Origin: a virus | Direction: 5' to 3' (one strand) | IMG/VR virus record: IMGVR_UViG_3300044712_002418 | Coordinates: 1-38,834 of that record | DNA length: 38,834 bases | In this document: positions 29,947 to 38,797 of the stretch, piece by piece | How the letters are laid out: every line of letters starts with the position of its first letter | How positions within the stretch are numbered: position 1 is the stretch's first letter | Made by a program: the position numbers and the translations under genes | Notes under the pieces: model-generated | Database searches by the model: none | Seen by the model: the letters and a program-made list of their open reading frames with translations, nothing else | What the model was told of the DNA's origin: nothing

Positions 29947-30116
29947 CGCCGGGCCAAGCGATGCTGATCTACCGGGAGGCGATGCGGCTGCGGGCCGAGG
30001 GGGCGCTCCTCGCGCTCGACGCGACGCTGTGCGGGGTGGCCCCGACGCAGAGCAAGGAGGGCCGGAAGGCCTACGAGGCGCTGCGCCGGGACCTGGGGAG
30101 GATGGCGGGGCGATGA
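29470..30116 (+). CDS. Tail assembly chaperone, long form by -1 frameshift (gpGT-like)
   Basis: The same start, 135 codons in the first frame, then a slip back by one base at GGGCCCC and 80 residues in the second frame to a stop at 30116. The second-frame domain (RDLGELCARLCSVCGYTPGA, LTPGQAMLIYREAMRLRAEG, KEGRKAYEALRRDLGRMAGR) is clearly protein-like, with its own helices, and is placed directly before the tape measure region. The total of 215 residues fits known long forms. The frame position of the heptamer (G GGC CCC) is exactly that of a canonical slippery site. Confidence 0.72.
29868..29874 (+). promoter_or_regulatory. Slippery heptamer GGGCCCC for -1 frameshift
   Basis: In the reading frame of the chaperone gene the codons are ccG GGC CCC, which fits X XXY YYZ with full re-pairing after a -1 slip (GGG CCC). 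It is the best heptamer in the overlap of the two frames. Whether a downstream structure stimulates slipping cannot be judged by eye. Confidence 0.65.
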
Positions 30117-30117
30117 G

Positions 30118-30297
30118 TCAGAGGGCAGAACTCCAGCTCGCGATGGTCATCGCGATGAAGACGGGAAGAAAGATCGCGAAAGCGATGAGGGCGGAAAGCG
30201 GCTTGGAGACGGTGTCGTCGAACCCGAGAACCCACAGGGCCAGAAAAGAGACGACGCGGGCTCCGATGAGCAAAGGCAGGTAGATCAGACATTCCAC
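30118..30297 (-). CDS. Leftward two-helix membrane ORF inside the tail operon, 59 aa
   Basis: It starts at GTG (30297) and reads VECLIYLPLLIGARVVSFLA, LWVLGFDD, then SKPLSALIAFAIFLPVFIAM and TIASWSSAL. This gives two membrane helices with a short acidic turn between them. The opposite strand has a 56-codon frame (30113-30283) with six AGA/AGG arginine codons, which are rare in this phage, so the leftward reading looks more natural. It would be a single gene against the late operon, that is, a cassette of the superinfection-exclusion type. No family is recognised, and chance antisense hydrophobicity is not excluded. Confidence 0.45.
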   Translation of the reverse strand: MECLIYLPLLIGARVVSFLALWVLGFDDTVSKPLSALIAFAIFLPVFIAMTIASWSSAL

Positions 30298-30317
30298 GGG
30301 AAAACGGTAACGCCACC

Positions 30318-33167
30318 ATGACGGAAAGCAAACTCGACATCCTGATCCAGATCCGGGACCGGCTCGACGGGCTGAACAAGTCGATCGAGGGGGTCGGGCG
30401 GTTAAACAAGGAGCTGGTGGACCTGCGCAAACGCGGGGCGGATGCGGCGCAGATGTTGCAGACCGGCCTCGCGATCGATGTGGGGGGGCGGATCATCGAC
30501 GGGTTTAACGGGGTGGCGGGGGCGATCAAGGGGGCGGTCGTCCAGAGCGTGAAGTTCGCGGCGAGCCTGGAGACGGCGCGGCTCGGGATCGCGGCGGCCC
30601 TGCGCCAAAACGCGCCCAGGGAATACGAGACTTTCGCCGAGGCGGTGGGCGGGGCGGGGCGCGCTCTCGATCTGCTGAAGGAGAAGGCGCGGACGAGCCA
30701 GGCGACCTTCGGGGCGCTTTTCGCGGCGTACCAAGGGAACGCGGGGAACCTGTTCCGCGCGGGGATCACGGACCTGGAGAAGCAGGTGAACCTGGTGAAC
30801 ACGATCGGGACGGCGCTGAAGCTGCAAAATATCTCGGACCCGTACCAGATCCTCCAGGAGACTCGGGCGCTGCTGACCGGTAACGGCGGCCCGGACGCGA
30901 TGCTGATGAACCAGATGGGGCTGACGGGCCCGATGGTGAAGGAGGCGATCGCGAACGGGACGCTGCTGGAGCTGCTGATGGGCAAGCTGCAGGGGGTGAC
31001 GGAGGCGGCGGCGGCCGCCGGGGGAACTTACGACATCGCGTTGAGCAATCTTGCAGACACGATGCAACAGGCGGGCGCGGAGGCCGCAGAACCCCTGAAA
31101 ACGGCGGTGGCGGATCTGGCGACAAAGCTCGGGGGCGCGGGCGACAAGAGTTTGCAGGCGACGCTAAACGCGGCGGGACGGCAGATGGCGGACATCGTGA
31201 AGGAGGCCGGAAAGCTGGCCGGCGCGCTGACCGGGGCGGTGGGCCCGTCGCTGTCGCTGGGGAAAAGCGTGCTGGAAATCGCGACTGCCGCGGCGGTGCC
31301 GGCGGTGCTGATCGGGATCGCGAACGCGGCGCGGACGCTCTCGCTGGTGCTGGGCGGGATCCCCGGCATCGCGGCGGCGGCGGCGCTGGCGCTGGTGAAC
31401 CTGGGGATCGACAAGTACGCGGCGGGGGTGGAACGCGAGATGGCCCGCGTGAACAAGGCGGTGAATGCGCAGCAGGAGAAGAAGCGGGCCATCAAAAACT
31501 TCGGCAGCGCCGGAGAGGCGGAAGCGTTCATCGCGCAGAACGAGCGGCTGTTGGCGGACGCGCGCGTGGCCTTGGATGCAAGAGCCACGGCGGCGGCGCG
31601 CGGTTTGACCGGCGAGGCCCCGAAGGGCGGGTCGATCAGCCAGATCACGGCTTACGACGCCCGGCTGCGGGACGCTAAGACATCGGTACTCGCGCAAGCG
31701 GACCCGACCGGGGAAATCGGCCAACTGCAAATAAACATTGTCGAACTGCAAAACCTGATCGCGCTCGCGAAGCGGGCGGCGGAGGTTCTGCCGGAGACGA
31801 AGCAGGCCCCGATGGGGGCGGAGGAGCGAGAGAAAATCAACGCGGAGCTTGCGGAGACGGCGAAGCAGACGGCGGAGATCAACGCGGCGAATGCGGCGTG
31901 GGCGGCGCTCGGGGAGGAGACGCTCACAAACGCGGAGCGGGAGAGGCAGATCGTGGAACTGCGGGCTGCCGGGCGGAAGAAGGAGGCGGAGACGGCGCAG
32001 CGGTCGCTCGACATCGACCGGCTGACGCTGGAGTTCCAGACGAAAGGGATCGGGAACTGGGCGGAGGCGAACAAGCTGGCGACGGACGCTGTGGACTCGC
32101 GGCTGAAGGAGAAACACGCGATCGAGGCGGCGCGGGACGCGGAGAAGGAGAAGCGCGACGCGCTGAAGGCGGAGCGGGATTACCTGAGGGAGCAGCAGGA
32201 AATCCTCCAGGACATCGGGTCGCGGATCGGGAACGCGCAGTCGGACCCGTTTCTGCTGCAATCTCAGCGGGACGCGCGGCTGCAGGGGCTCTACGCGGAG
32301 CAGGCGGCGATGCTGGAGCCGGGTAGCCCGGAGGCGGAGCAAAACGCGACGGCGCAGCGGATGGCGACGGACTGGGGCCGGGCGCAGGCGGACGTGGTGG
32401 GCTGGCTGAACTCGCTGCCGGCCGCCGCCACGGCCGCCGCCCAAGCGCTCACGACCACGCTCGGCTCGGCCATCGAGGGGATCAGCGCGGGGATTTCGGG
32501 GCTGATCCTCGGGACGACTTCGTGGCAGCAGGCGATGCAGCAGGCGGGGGCGTCGATCGTGCAGGAGCTGGTGCGGATCGGGGTGCGGCTGGTGGCCAGC
32601 TACGCGCTGCAGTCGGTGCTGCAGGCGGGGGCGATGGCGCAGTCGGCGGCGGCGCAGGCGGCGGCGGCGGGCCAAGCCGCAGCGACCGGGGCGTCGATCA
32701 CGGCGGCCTACGCGCCGGCGGCGGCGATGGCGGGCGCGGCGACCTACGGGACGAGCGCGGGGGTGGGGACGGCGGTGACGGTGGCGGCGGTGATCGCGGC
32801 GGTGGGGGTGCTGGCGGCGCTGGCTTTCAAGGGCTTCCGGTCGGGCGGGTACACGGGGGGCGGCGGCGACGACGAGCCGGCCGGAATCGTGCACCGCGGG
32901 GAGTACGTGATCCCGGCGGGGACGGTGCGCCGCGCCGGTCTGGCGAACGTGGAGGCAAGCGTGGCGGCGATGGGCCGGGACCGCGGGTATCGCTCGGGCG
33001 GCTACGTGGCGGATGCGGCGGGCAGGCAAGAAGGCGGACGCGCCGCAGCGGGGTCGCCGATCCTTCTGGTGGACGACCGGCGGGACGCGGACCGGCTGCG
33101 GGCGACGGACGAGTTCCGCGATTCGGTGGTGGCGAGCGTGCGCCGCGAACGGGCGCGGGTGGGGTGA
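30318..33167 (+). CDS. Tail tape measure protein
   Basis: A 949-residue protein whose length sets tail length. An N-terminal coiled coil (LDILIQIRDRLDGLNKSIEG, LNKELVDLRKRGADAA) and the tape-measure core with YETFAEAVGGAGRALDLLKE and FGALFAAYQGNAGNLFRAGI come first. Long helices then alternate with hydrophobic stretches (GPSLSLGKSVLEIATAAAVP, then LVLGGIPGIAAAAALALVNL). The C-terminus (GFRSGGYTGGGGDDEPAGIV, HRGEYVIPAGTVRRAG) is the typical tape-measure ending. It comes after the chaperone pair, as usual. Confidence 0.9.
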   Translation: MTESKLDILIQIRDRLDGLNKSIEGVGRLNKELVDLRKRGADAAQMLQTGLAIDVGGRIIDGFNGVAGAIKGAVVQSVKFAASLETARLGIAAALRQNAPREYETFAEAVGGAGRALDLLKEKARTSQATFGALFAAYQGNAGNLFRAGITDLEKQVNLVNTIGTALKLQNISDPYQILQETRALLTGNGGPDAMLMNQMGLTGPMVKEAIANGTLLELLMGKLQGVTEAAAAAGGTYDIALSNLADTMQQAGAEAAEPLKTAVADLATKLGGAGDKSLQATLNAAGRQMADIVKEAGKLAGALTGAVGPSLSLGKSVLEIATAAAVPAVLIGIANAARTLSLVLGGIPGIAAAAALALVNLGIDKYAAGVEREMARVNKAVNAQQEKKRAIKNFGSAGEAEAFIAQNERLLADARVALDARATAAARGLTGEAPKGGSISQITAYDARLRDAKTSVLAQADPTGEIGQLQINIVELQNLIALAKRAAEVLPETKQAPMGAEEREKINAELAETAKQTAEINAANAAWAALGEETLTNAERERQIVELRAAGRKKEAETAQRSLDIDRLTLEFQTKGIGNWAEANKLATDAVDSRLKEKHAIEAARDAEKEKRDALKAERDYLREQQEILQDIGSRIGNAQSDPFLLQSQRDARLQGLYAEQAAMLEPGSPEAEQNATAQRMATDWGRAQADVVGWLNSLPAAATAAAQALTTTLGSAIEGISAGISGLILGTTSWQQAMQQAGASIVQELVRIGVRLVASYALQSVLQAGAMAQSAAAQAAAAGQAAATGASITAAYAPAAAMAGAATYGTSAGVGTAVTVAAVIAAVGVLAALAFKGFRSGGYTGGGGDDEPAGIVHRGEYVIPAGTVRRAGLANVEASVAAMGRDRGYRSGGYVADAAGRQEGGRAAAGSPILLVDDRRDADRLRATDEFRDSVVASVRRERARVG

Positions 33168-33168
33168 T

Positions 33169-34218
33169 ATGGCGACGGTGATCGACAACCACGTGGCGCT
33201 GCCGCTGCTGGCGGATATGTCGGCCCCGCCGCGGTGCCGGCTGCGGTGGCGCACGGAGGTGGAGACGGCGCTGCGCGGGAACGAGCAGCGGGGGGCGCTG
33301 CGGGAGCACCCGCGGGCGATCCTGCGGTTCTCGGTGTCGCCCGACGGGGCGGCCGGGCGCGCGGACCTGCAATCGCTTTTGCAAACGGTCTTCCACGCGC
33401 AGCACGGGGGCGACCCGGTGCCGACGAACGAGCACGCGGGGAAGGTGGCGGTGCCGTGGGCGGGCAAGGGCGGCTGGGCGCCGACGGTGGAGGCGGAGGC
33501 GCTGCCGGGGCTGGAGGCGCACGGCTGGCTGTGGCGCACGGGAGATACGCTGTTCCTCTTCGACGCGCAGGAACGCTGGGAGGCGCGCAGGGTGACGGGG
33601 GTGGCGGGCGGTTTTTCTCTGGAGACGGAGACGCTGGGGGGGGCGGCGGGGTTCGACGGGGCGGCGGGGGCGCAGGTGTACCCGGCGCTTTTCGGGCGGC
33701 TGCGGGCGCCGGTGGAGTTCGACCCGCAAAGCTGGGCGGAGTCTCTGGTGGAGCTGGAGGTGGAGCAGGAGGGGTTCGACGGGTACGGGCTGGCGGAGGC
33801 TGCGGACGGGCCGCTCTGGGCGCGCGGGGGCGATGCGGATTGGATCGTGGAGGAGTTCGCCCAGGACCCGAGCGGGTCGGGGGCGCTGTACGTGGAACAC
33901 GCGATCGCGTTCCAACAATCGATCGGCGCCGAACCCGGCCATTGCCGCTGCGATACGGGGTTCTGGAGCGGGACGTACGCGAACCCGTGGTCAGGCCCGG
34001 CGGTGGTGACGTTCACGGGGACGGTGGATGACGAGTTTCTTTTCGACGGGGAAATTTTCGAGCCGGGTGCGCACCCGAACGAAAACGGGTGCAACGGGAG
34101 CCACGCGGTGAATTTCTCGCGGGTGGTGCTGGCCGGGGCGAGTTTCACGATCGCGGTAGGCGATAACCACGGGGTGAGCGTGTCGATCAACGGGACGCTG
34201 AGGATCACTCGGCTATGA
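33169..34218 (+). CDS. Distal-tail-like protein, 349 aa
   Basis: The first gene after the tape measure and thus in the place of the distal tail protein. Strand-rich segments include IDNHVALPLLADMSAPPRCR, FSVSPDGAAGRADLQSLLQT, AHGWLWRTGDTLFLFDAQER and VEFDPQSWAESLVELEVEQE. The C-terminal quarter is a separate beta domain (NPWSGPAVVTFTGTVDDEFL, then FSRVVLAGASFTIAVGDNHG), possibly a carbohydrate-binding or Ig-like module. A family name cannot be given with confidence. It overlaps the next gene by ATGA. Confidence 0.6.
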   Translation: MATVIDNHVALPLLADMSAPPRCRLRWRTEVETALRGNEQRGALREHPRAILRFSVSPDGAAGRADLQSLLQTVFHAQHGGDPVPTNEHAGKVAVPWAGKGGWAPTVEAEALPGLEAHGWLWRTGDTLFLFDAQERWEARRVTGVAGGFSLETETLGGAAGFDGAAGAQVYPALFGRLRAPVEFDPQSWAESLVELEVEQEGFDGYGLAEAADGPLWARGGDADWIVEEFAQDPSGSGALYVEHAIAFQQSIGAEPGHCRCDTGFWSGTYANPWSGPAVVTFTGTVDDEFLFDGEIFEPGAHPNENGCNGSHAVNFSRVVLAGASFTIAVGDNHGVSVSINGTLRITRL

Positions 34219-35672
34219 ACGCGAGGATCTGGACGACGTACCGCGGGCGACCGGTGTTCCCGGCGCGCGCGGATTGGGCGGCGGGGGCGCCGCAGGCGCG
34301 GTGCGTGTACGACCTGGGCCGGGCGCAGGTGGGGCACGGGTCGAGCAGCGTGGAGCCGCTGGCGGAGTGGATGGGCCGCGAGTGGGAGCTGCGGTGCGAC
34401 CTGCCGCACGCGGGCGCAAGGCGGTTGCTCGAACGGTTTTTCGCGTTGGTGAGGGGGCGGCAAGAGGGCTGGTGGCTGCCGGGCGAGGAGCTGCTGGCGA
34501 CGGCGGTGGAGGTGCATTCGCCGACGGAGATGGACGTGAGGGGTTACGCGGCCGGCGGAGCGGGGGCGGACGTGTGGATGGAGCACGACGGCGGGGCGCG
34601 GGCGGCGCTGCGGATCTCGGCGGCGACGGACCTGGGCGGCGGGGTGACGCGGCTGGAGTTCGACGCGGAGCACGGGATGCCGTCGGCGGAGGCGACGATC
34701 CGCCCGCTGCTGTACGTGAGGCTGGCGGGGGACGAGGTGGAGCTGGAGTCGGACGGGGAGGATACGGGGACGGCGACGATCCGGGCGATGGAGCTGCCCC
34801 ACGAGTACGCGGAGGCAGAGCTGGGCCAGCGGCCGGTGACGGGCTACCACCTCTGGGCGGAGGCTCCGGAGACGGAGGCGCGGGCGGACTGGCGGTTCAC
34901 TTCGCACGATGTGGCGGTGACGATCGGCGGGGCGCTGTATGTCCCGGCTCCGATTTCGCACGGGCGGCTGAAGCGGTCGGTGCTGGGCGACCGCGACCAG
35001 GCGGAGGTGGAGACGTGGTTTTCCGACGGGAACCCGCTGGCGCTCTATTTCCCCTTCCCTCCCCAGCGGCCGCTGGAGATCAAGATCGTGGAGTGGCTGA
35101 AGGGGACGACGGTGGTCCGGACGCTGTTCCGGGGGCGGGTGGCGAAGGCGAAGACGGACGGGCTGCGGCTGTGGGCCCGGTGCGAGACACGGCTGGCAAA
35201 CCTGGCGCGCGAGGTGCCGAGGTTCCGTTTGCAACGGACCTGCAATCACGCGTTCGGGGACGCGCCCTGCGGGGTGGATGTGGGCGCGCTGGAGCAGACG
35301 GTGGAGGTGGAGGCGGTGTCGGGCCGACAGGTGACGGCGGAGGGGTTCCCAGACGAAGCGGACGGGCATTACGCGCTGGGCCACGCGATCTGGGTGGACG
35401 GCGACGGGTTCCCCCACTACCGGACGATCACGGCGGACGCAAGGGTGTCGGGGTCGCGGCACACGCTGACGCTGTCGAGCGGGTTCCCCGCGGCGATGGA
35501 GGCGGGGGCGATGCTGAAGGTGTACCCCGGCTGCGATCTGCGGGCGGCGACGTGCGAGGCGAAGTACGATAATTTCGCCCGCTTCGGCGGGCACCCGTTC
35601 ACGCCGAAGTATAACCTGGTGCTGAAGGCGATGCCGCTGAAACGGGAGGAACCGAGGGGGGGCGGAAAATGA
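34215..35672 (+). CDS. Tail hub protein with DUF2163/BR0599-type C-terminal domain
   Basis: A 485-residue protein. The N-terminal part (IWTTYRGRPVFPARADWAAG) is followed by a DUF2163-like hub (TSHDVAVTIGGALYVPAPIS, HGRLKRSVLGDRDQAEVETW). The BR0599-type end is unmistakable: FRLQRTCNHAFGDAPCGVDV, then MLKVYPGCDLRAATCEAKYD and NFARFGGHPFTPKYN, with paired cysteines. It forms the upper tail-tip ring in transposable siphoviruses and gene-transfer agents. Its neighbours (NlpC/P60 peptidase and tip protein) are in the same order as in those. Confidence 0.82.
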   Translation: MNARIWTTYRGRPVFPARADWAAGAPQARCVYDLGRAQVGHGSSSVEPLAEWMGREWELRCDLPHAGARRLLERFFALVRGRQEGWWLPGEELLATAVEVHSPTEMDVRGYAAGGAGADVWMEHDGGARAALRISAATDLGGGVTRLEFDAEHGMPSAEATIRPLLYVRLAGDEVELESDGEDTGTATIRAMELPHEYAEAELGQRPVTGYHLWAEAPETEARADWRFTSHDVAVTIGGALYVPAPISHGRLKRSVLGDRDQAEVETWFSDGNPLALYFPFPPQRPLEIKIVEWLKGTTVVRTLFRGRVAKAKTDGLRLWARCETRLANLAREVPRFRLQRTCNHAFGDAPCGVDVGALEQTVEVEAVSGRQVTAEGFPDEADGHYALGHAIWVDGDGFPHYRTITADARVSGSRHTLTLSSGFPAAMEAGAMLKVYPGCDLRAATCEAKYDNFARFGGHPFTPKYNLVLKAMPLKREEPRGGGK

Positions 35673-36097
35673 CGGCGGCCGAACGGGCGGCCGAGGAGGC
35701 GCTGGCGTGGGTCGGGACGCCGTTCGCCCACGGACAGGCGTCGCTCGGGCACGGTGTGGACTGCGTGCAGCTCGCCGGCCAAGCGTTTCTCCGGGCGGGG
35801 GCGGTCGAGAGCTACGATTTCGGCGCGTACACGCTCGATTGGTCGGCGCGGTCGACGGTGTCGCTCATCGACACTTACGTGGAGGGTACGGGACTCTTCG
35901 AACGGGTCGCGCCGGGGACGGCGCGCGCGGGGGATCTGGTCTGCTTCGAGTTCGGGCGGTGCGCGAACCACTGCGGGGTGGCCCTCGGGCCGCGGGAGTT
36001 CGTTCACGCGATGGCGCGCCGACGGGTGAAGGTGTCGCGGCTCGATGACGCGGCTTGGGCGCGGCGATGGTCGCATTCTTGGAGGTTGCTGCAATGA
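35669..36097 (+). CDS. NlpC/P60 peptidase of the tail tip
   Basis: A 142-residue cysteine peptidase. The catalytic Cys32 is in GVDCVQLAGQAF, followed by a GDLVCFEFGRCANHCGVALG block with H101 as the general base, and FVHAMARR with H113. The enzyme cuts peptidoglycan peptides and helps DNA entry through the cell wall. It overlaps the hub gene and the tip gene by ATGA, so the three are translated together. Confidence 0.88.
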   Translation: MTAAERAAEEALAWVGTPFAHGQASLGHGVDCVQLAGQAFLRAGAVESYDFGAYTLDWSARSTVSLIDTYVEGTGLFERVAPGTARAGDLVCFEFGRCANHCGVALGPREFVHAMARRRVKVSRLDDAAWARRWSHSWRLLQ

Positions 36098-38775
36098 CAG
36101 GGTCAGATTCTTACACCCGCCCGAAGCAGCCGGACGCGCTGGGGCAGCCGCCCGAACGGACGGCGTCGCAAGAACTGGGGCTGCCGGTGCCCTATTTCGC
36201 CGGGAAACGCCGCTTGGCCGCCCGGTGGCTGTGCGAGGTGATCGACCAAAAGGCGGTGGAGGCGACGGAAGAAACGGAGTCGGGCGGGGGAAAAGGCGGC
36301 GGCGGATCGGAGGAGCGGACGGTCGGGTGGGATTACTACGCGACGGTGGCGGCGGTGTTCGCCCACGGGCCGGTGGATGAGCTGGAGGAGATCTGGATCG
36401 ACGGGGAACGTGTCTGGCACGCCGGGGAGGCGCGGGGCGAAGGCGAGGATTCGGTCGAGATCGATGTGGAGGGGTACGGGACGCTGCGGCTGTATTGGGG
36501 AACGGAAACGCAGGAGGCCGATCCGGCGCTCGAAAACCACCCGGCCTACCGCGGCCAGTGCTACGGGGTGTTCGAAGATTGGTATTTTGGCCGCGACCGG
36601 ACGACGGCGCCGAATATCGAGCTGACGCTGGCCCGGAAGCCGGTGGTTCCGGAGGGCATGGGCGCCCAAGGAACGCTGTACGGATGGGAGGTGAACCCGG
36701 TGCATGTGCTGGCGGAACTGCTCACCAACAAACGCTACGGGCTAGGGTTTTCGCCGGCGGCCCTCGATCTGCCAGCGTTCGAAACGGCGGCGGAGCGAGT
36801 GCAGGACATGGGGATGGCGGTCTCGCCACTGCTGGCGGAACGACAGGATGCAAGCGGGCTGTGCGCGAAGATCTGCGAGTATTTCGACGGGTGGATGAGC
36901 AGCGGTGCGGACGGGCCGCTCGCGGTGCACGTGGCGGGCGCACCCGGCGATCCCGCTTCCTACCCGCTCTTGGGCGAATACGACCTGACGGAGCGCCCAA
37001 AAATCGAAAGCGAGTCTTGGAACGAGACGGTGAACGAGGTGGCGGTGCAGTTCACCGACCGCCGGGCGGATTATTCGAAGGACACGGAGCTGTGGCGGTC
37101 GAAGGCCGCGATGCTGGCGACGGGCGGAGAGCCGGCGCAGGTGTCGGTCGACAGGCCTTGGATCACGAAACGCGACGTGGCGGGCCGCTACGCCGCCCGA
37201 TACGGCCGCCTGCAGTCGGTGCCGAGGCTGACGGCCCGGATCACCGCCCGCAAGGCGAGCGTCTACGGGGTGGAACCAGGCGGGTTTGTCCGCCTGACGT
37301 ACCAGGGATACGTGACGACCCTCCTGATGCGGGTGCAGCAGATGACTTGGCCCGACGCGGACGCCCAAGCGGTCGAATTGGATCTGGCGACGGATCGGTA
37401 CACGGACGCGATCCTGGATTACCAGCCGGATGATCCGGCCATCGTGGAGTCGGAGCTGATCGACCCGGTCCCTCTGCACGCGGTGAAGTTCGTGGAGCTG
37501 CCGCGGGCTCTGGCCGACGATTTCGGCCAAGGGAGCTGGCTCGGGGTGCTCGCCGCTCGGGCCGATGCGTACACGTCGAGGGTGCAGGTCTGGGGCTCGG
37601 ACGATGGAGCGGACTTCGTGAAGCTAGGCGGGGTGCGGTCTTTCGCCCGGACGGGCACGCTGGCCTACGCGTGGAACGGGTACACCTACGGGAATTGGCT
37701 GCTGGCACCCGACGGTTTCGACATCATCGTGAACATGGACGGCCACGACCGGGACTGGCCCGCCGAGGCCGGAAGCGAACGGGCCTGGCTCGGCGGACGG
37801 TTTCTGGTTTTTATCAACGATGAGATCGTGACTTATAAAACAGCCACGCTGGCGGGTAATCTCGTGACTCTGCACCGGATCCGCCGCGGCTTGGGCGGCA
37901 CGCCACGGCAAGCGCACGCTGCCGGAAGCAGGGTGTTCATGGTGCGGCGGGCCGACCTGCCCGCCGTGAGGCTGAAACCGCAATGGGAATCGGGAGAGAG
38001 CATCGAGTTCCGGGCGGTGTCAGGCACGGCGGCCGCCATGATGCCGCTTTCCAGCACTTCCGGCGAGGAGGTGGAGGTCATGGCGCGGCGCCACCGCCCA
38101 CACGAGCCGAGCGGGGTGCGGGTCAACGGGGATTCGACGAGCCCGCTGTACTCCACCGGGGAAGACATCACTATCCGGTGGGACGAAACGTATTTCCGCG
38201 CGGGAGAAGGGTTTTGGGCGCGATGGGATTCCCCGGAGGATGACCCCTGGAGGAAGGCGCTGGTGGTGATCCTGACCGCCGACGGCCTCACGGTGAAGCG
38301 CAAGATCAAGGTCGGAGCGGGATCCGGGGATGCGATTGCCACGGGCAAAACGGTTTACTCGAACGCGCAGCTCGTGGCGGATTTCGGGGGTGAACCGTCG
38401 TCGTTCGCGGTGCGGGTGTACGGGCGCCGGCAAGGGTGGCGCTCGGAGCGGTACGCGGGGGTAACGGTCAACAAGGCGGCGCCAGGCTACGGCACCACGC
38501 CAGGGTTGCGCGACATCCTGCGCGTGATCGACCCTGCAACGGTGATGCAAAAGAACTGGGACGCCATTGCAGCTCACTGGCCAACGCTGGTTTTGCCTTA
38601 CCCGTCCACGGTCGACGCATCGGAGGAAGACGCGCCCGCGCAGATCGACGCCAACTTCGAGGCGATCAGCGCCGCCGGGCACATTAACCCGGCCTACTTG
38701 CAGCCCGTCGCGATCGGCAACCGTCCGCGGCTACGCATACAGGCGAACATCGACGCCATCCGGTCGGCGTGGTAA
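36094..38775 (+). CDS. Large tail-tip / receptor-binding protein (gpJ or megatron-type)
   Basis: An 893-residue final late gene. The N-terminus has the joint of the tip protein (ASQELGLPVPYFAGKRRLAA, RWLCEVIDQKAVE). The middle resembles the tail-tip hub (GVFEDWYFGRDRTTAPNIEL, GWEVNPVHVLAELLTNKRYG, ARITARKASVYGVEPGGFVR). The C-terminal third carries FNIII-like segments (SGVRVNGDSTSPLYSTGEDI) and ends in LRIQANIDAIRSAW. It determines host binding with the hub. The right terminal repeat starts two bases after its stop, so no mom-like or other gene follows. Confidence 0.85.
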   Translation: MTGSDSYTRPKQPDALGQPPERTASQELGLPVPYFAGKRRLAARWLCEVIDQKAVEATEETESGGGKGGGGSEERTVGWDYYATVAAVFAHGPVDELEEIWIDGERVWHAGEARGEGEDSVEIDVEGYGTLRLYWGTETQEADPALENHPAYRGQCYGVFEDWYFGRDRTTAPNIELTLARKPVVPEGMGAQGTLYGWEVNPVHVLAELLTNKRYGLGFSPAALDLPAFETAAERVQDMGMAVSPLLAERQDASGLCAKICEYFDGWMSSGADGPLAVHVAGAPGDPASYPLLGEYDLTERPKIESESWNETVNEVAVQFTDRRADYSKDTELWRSKAAMLATGGEPAQVSVDRPWITKRDVAGRYAARYGRLQSVPRLTARITARKASVYGVEPGGFVRLTYQGYVTTLLMRVQQMTWPDADAQAVELDLATDRYTDAILDYQPDDPAIVESELIDPVPLHAVKFVELPRALADDFGQGSWLGVLAARADAYTSRVQVWGSDDGADFVKLGGVRSFARTGTLAYAWNGYTYGNWLLAPDGFDIIVNMDGHDRDWPAEAGSERAWLGGRFLVFINDEIVTYKTATLAGNLVTLHRIRRGLGGTPRQAHAAGSRVFMVRRADLPAVRLKPQWESGESIEFRAVSGTAAAMMPLSSTSGEEVEVMARRHRPHEPSGVRVNGDSTSPLYSTGEDITIRWDETYFRAGEGFWARWDSPEDDPWRKALVVILTADGLTVKRKIKVGAGSGDAIATGKTVYSNAQLVADFGGEPSSFAVRVYGRRQGWRSERYAGVTVNKAAPGYGTTPGLRDILRVIDPATVMQKNWDAIAAHWPTLVLPYPSTVDASEEDAPAQIDANFEAISAAGHINPAYLQPVAIGNRPRLRIQANIDAIRSAW

Positions 38776-38776
38776 T

Positions 38777-38797
38777 TTCTCCCACCGTTGTCACTTT
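38777..38797 (-). repeat. Right terminal inverted repeat (putative transposase-binding site)
   Basis: The reverse complement of 149-169 at 20 of 21 positions, two bases after the stop of the last tail gene. The outward flank reads TCAGAGAAA on the complementary strand, like 39-48 at the left end. The remaining 37 bases to the window end contain AGTGG/CCACT (38809-38813 with 38823-38827) as a short inverted repeat and no gene. Confidence 0.75.

Noticed and set aside
30113-30283. A rightward 56-codon ORF (MSQRAELQLAMVIAMKTG...) after the chaperone, with an ATGA overlap.
   Set aside because: It uses AGA/AGG arginine codons six times, unlike the rest of the phage. The opposite strand gives a better protein, so the leftward reading is preferred, though not proven.
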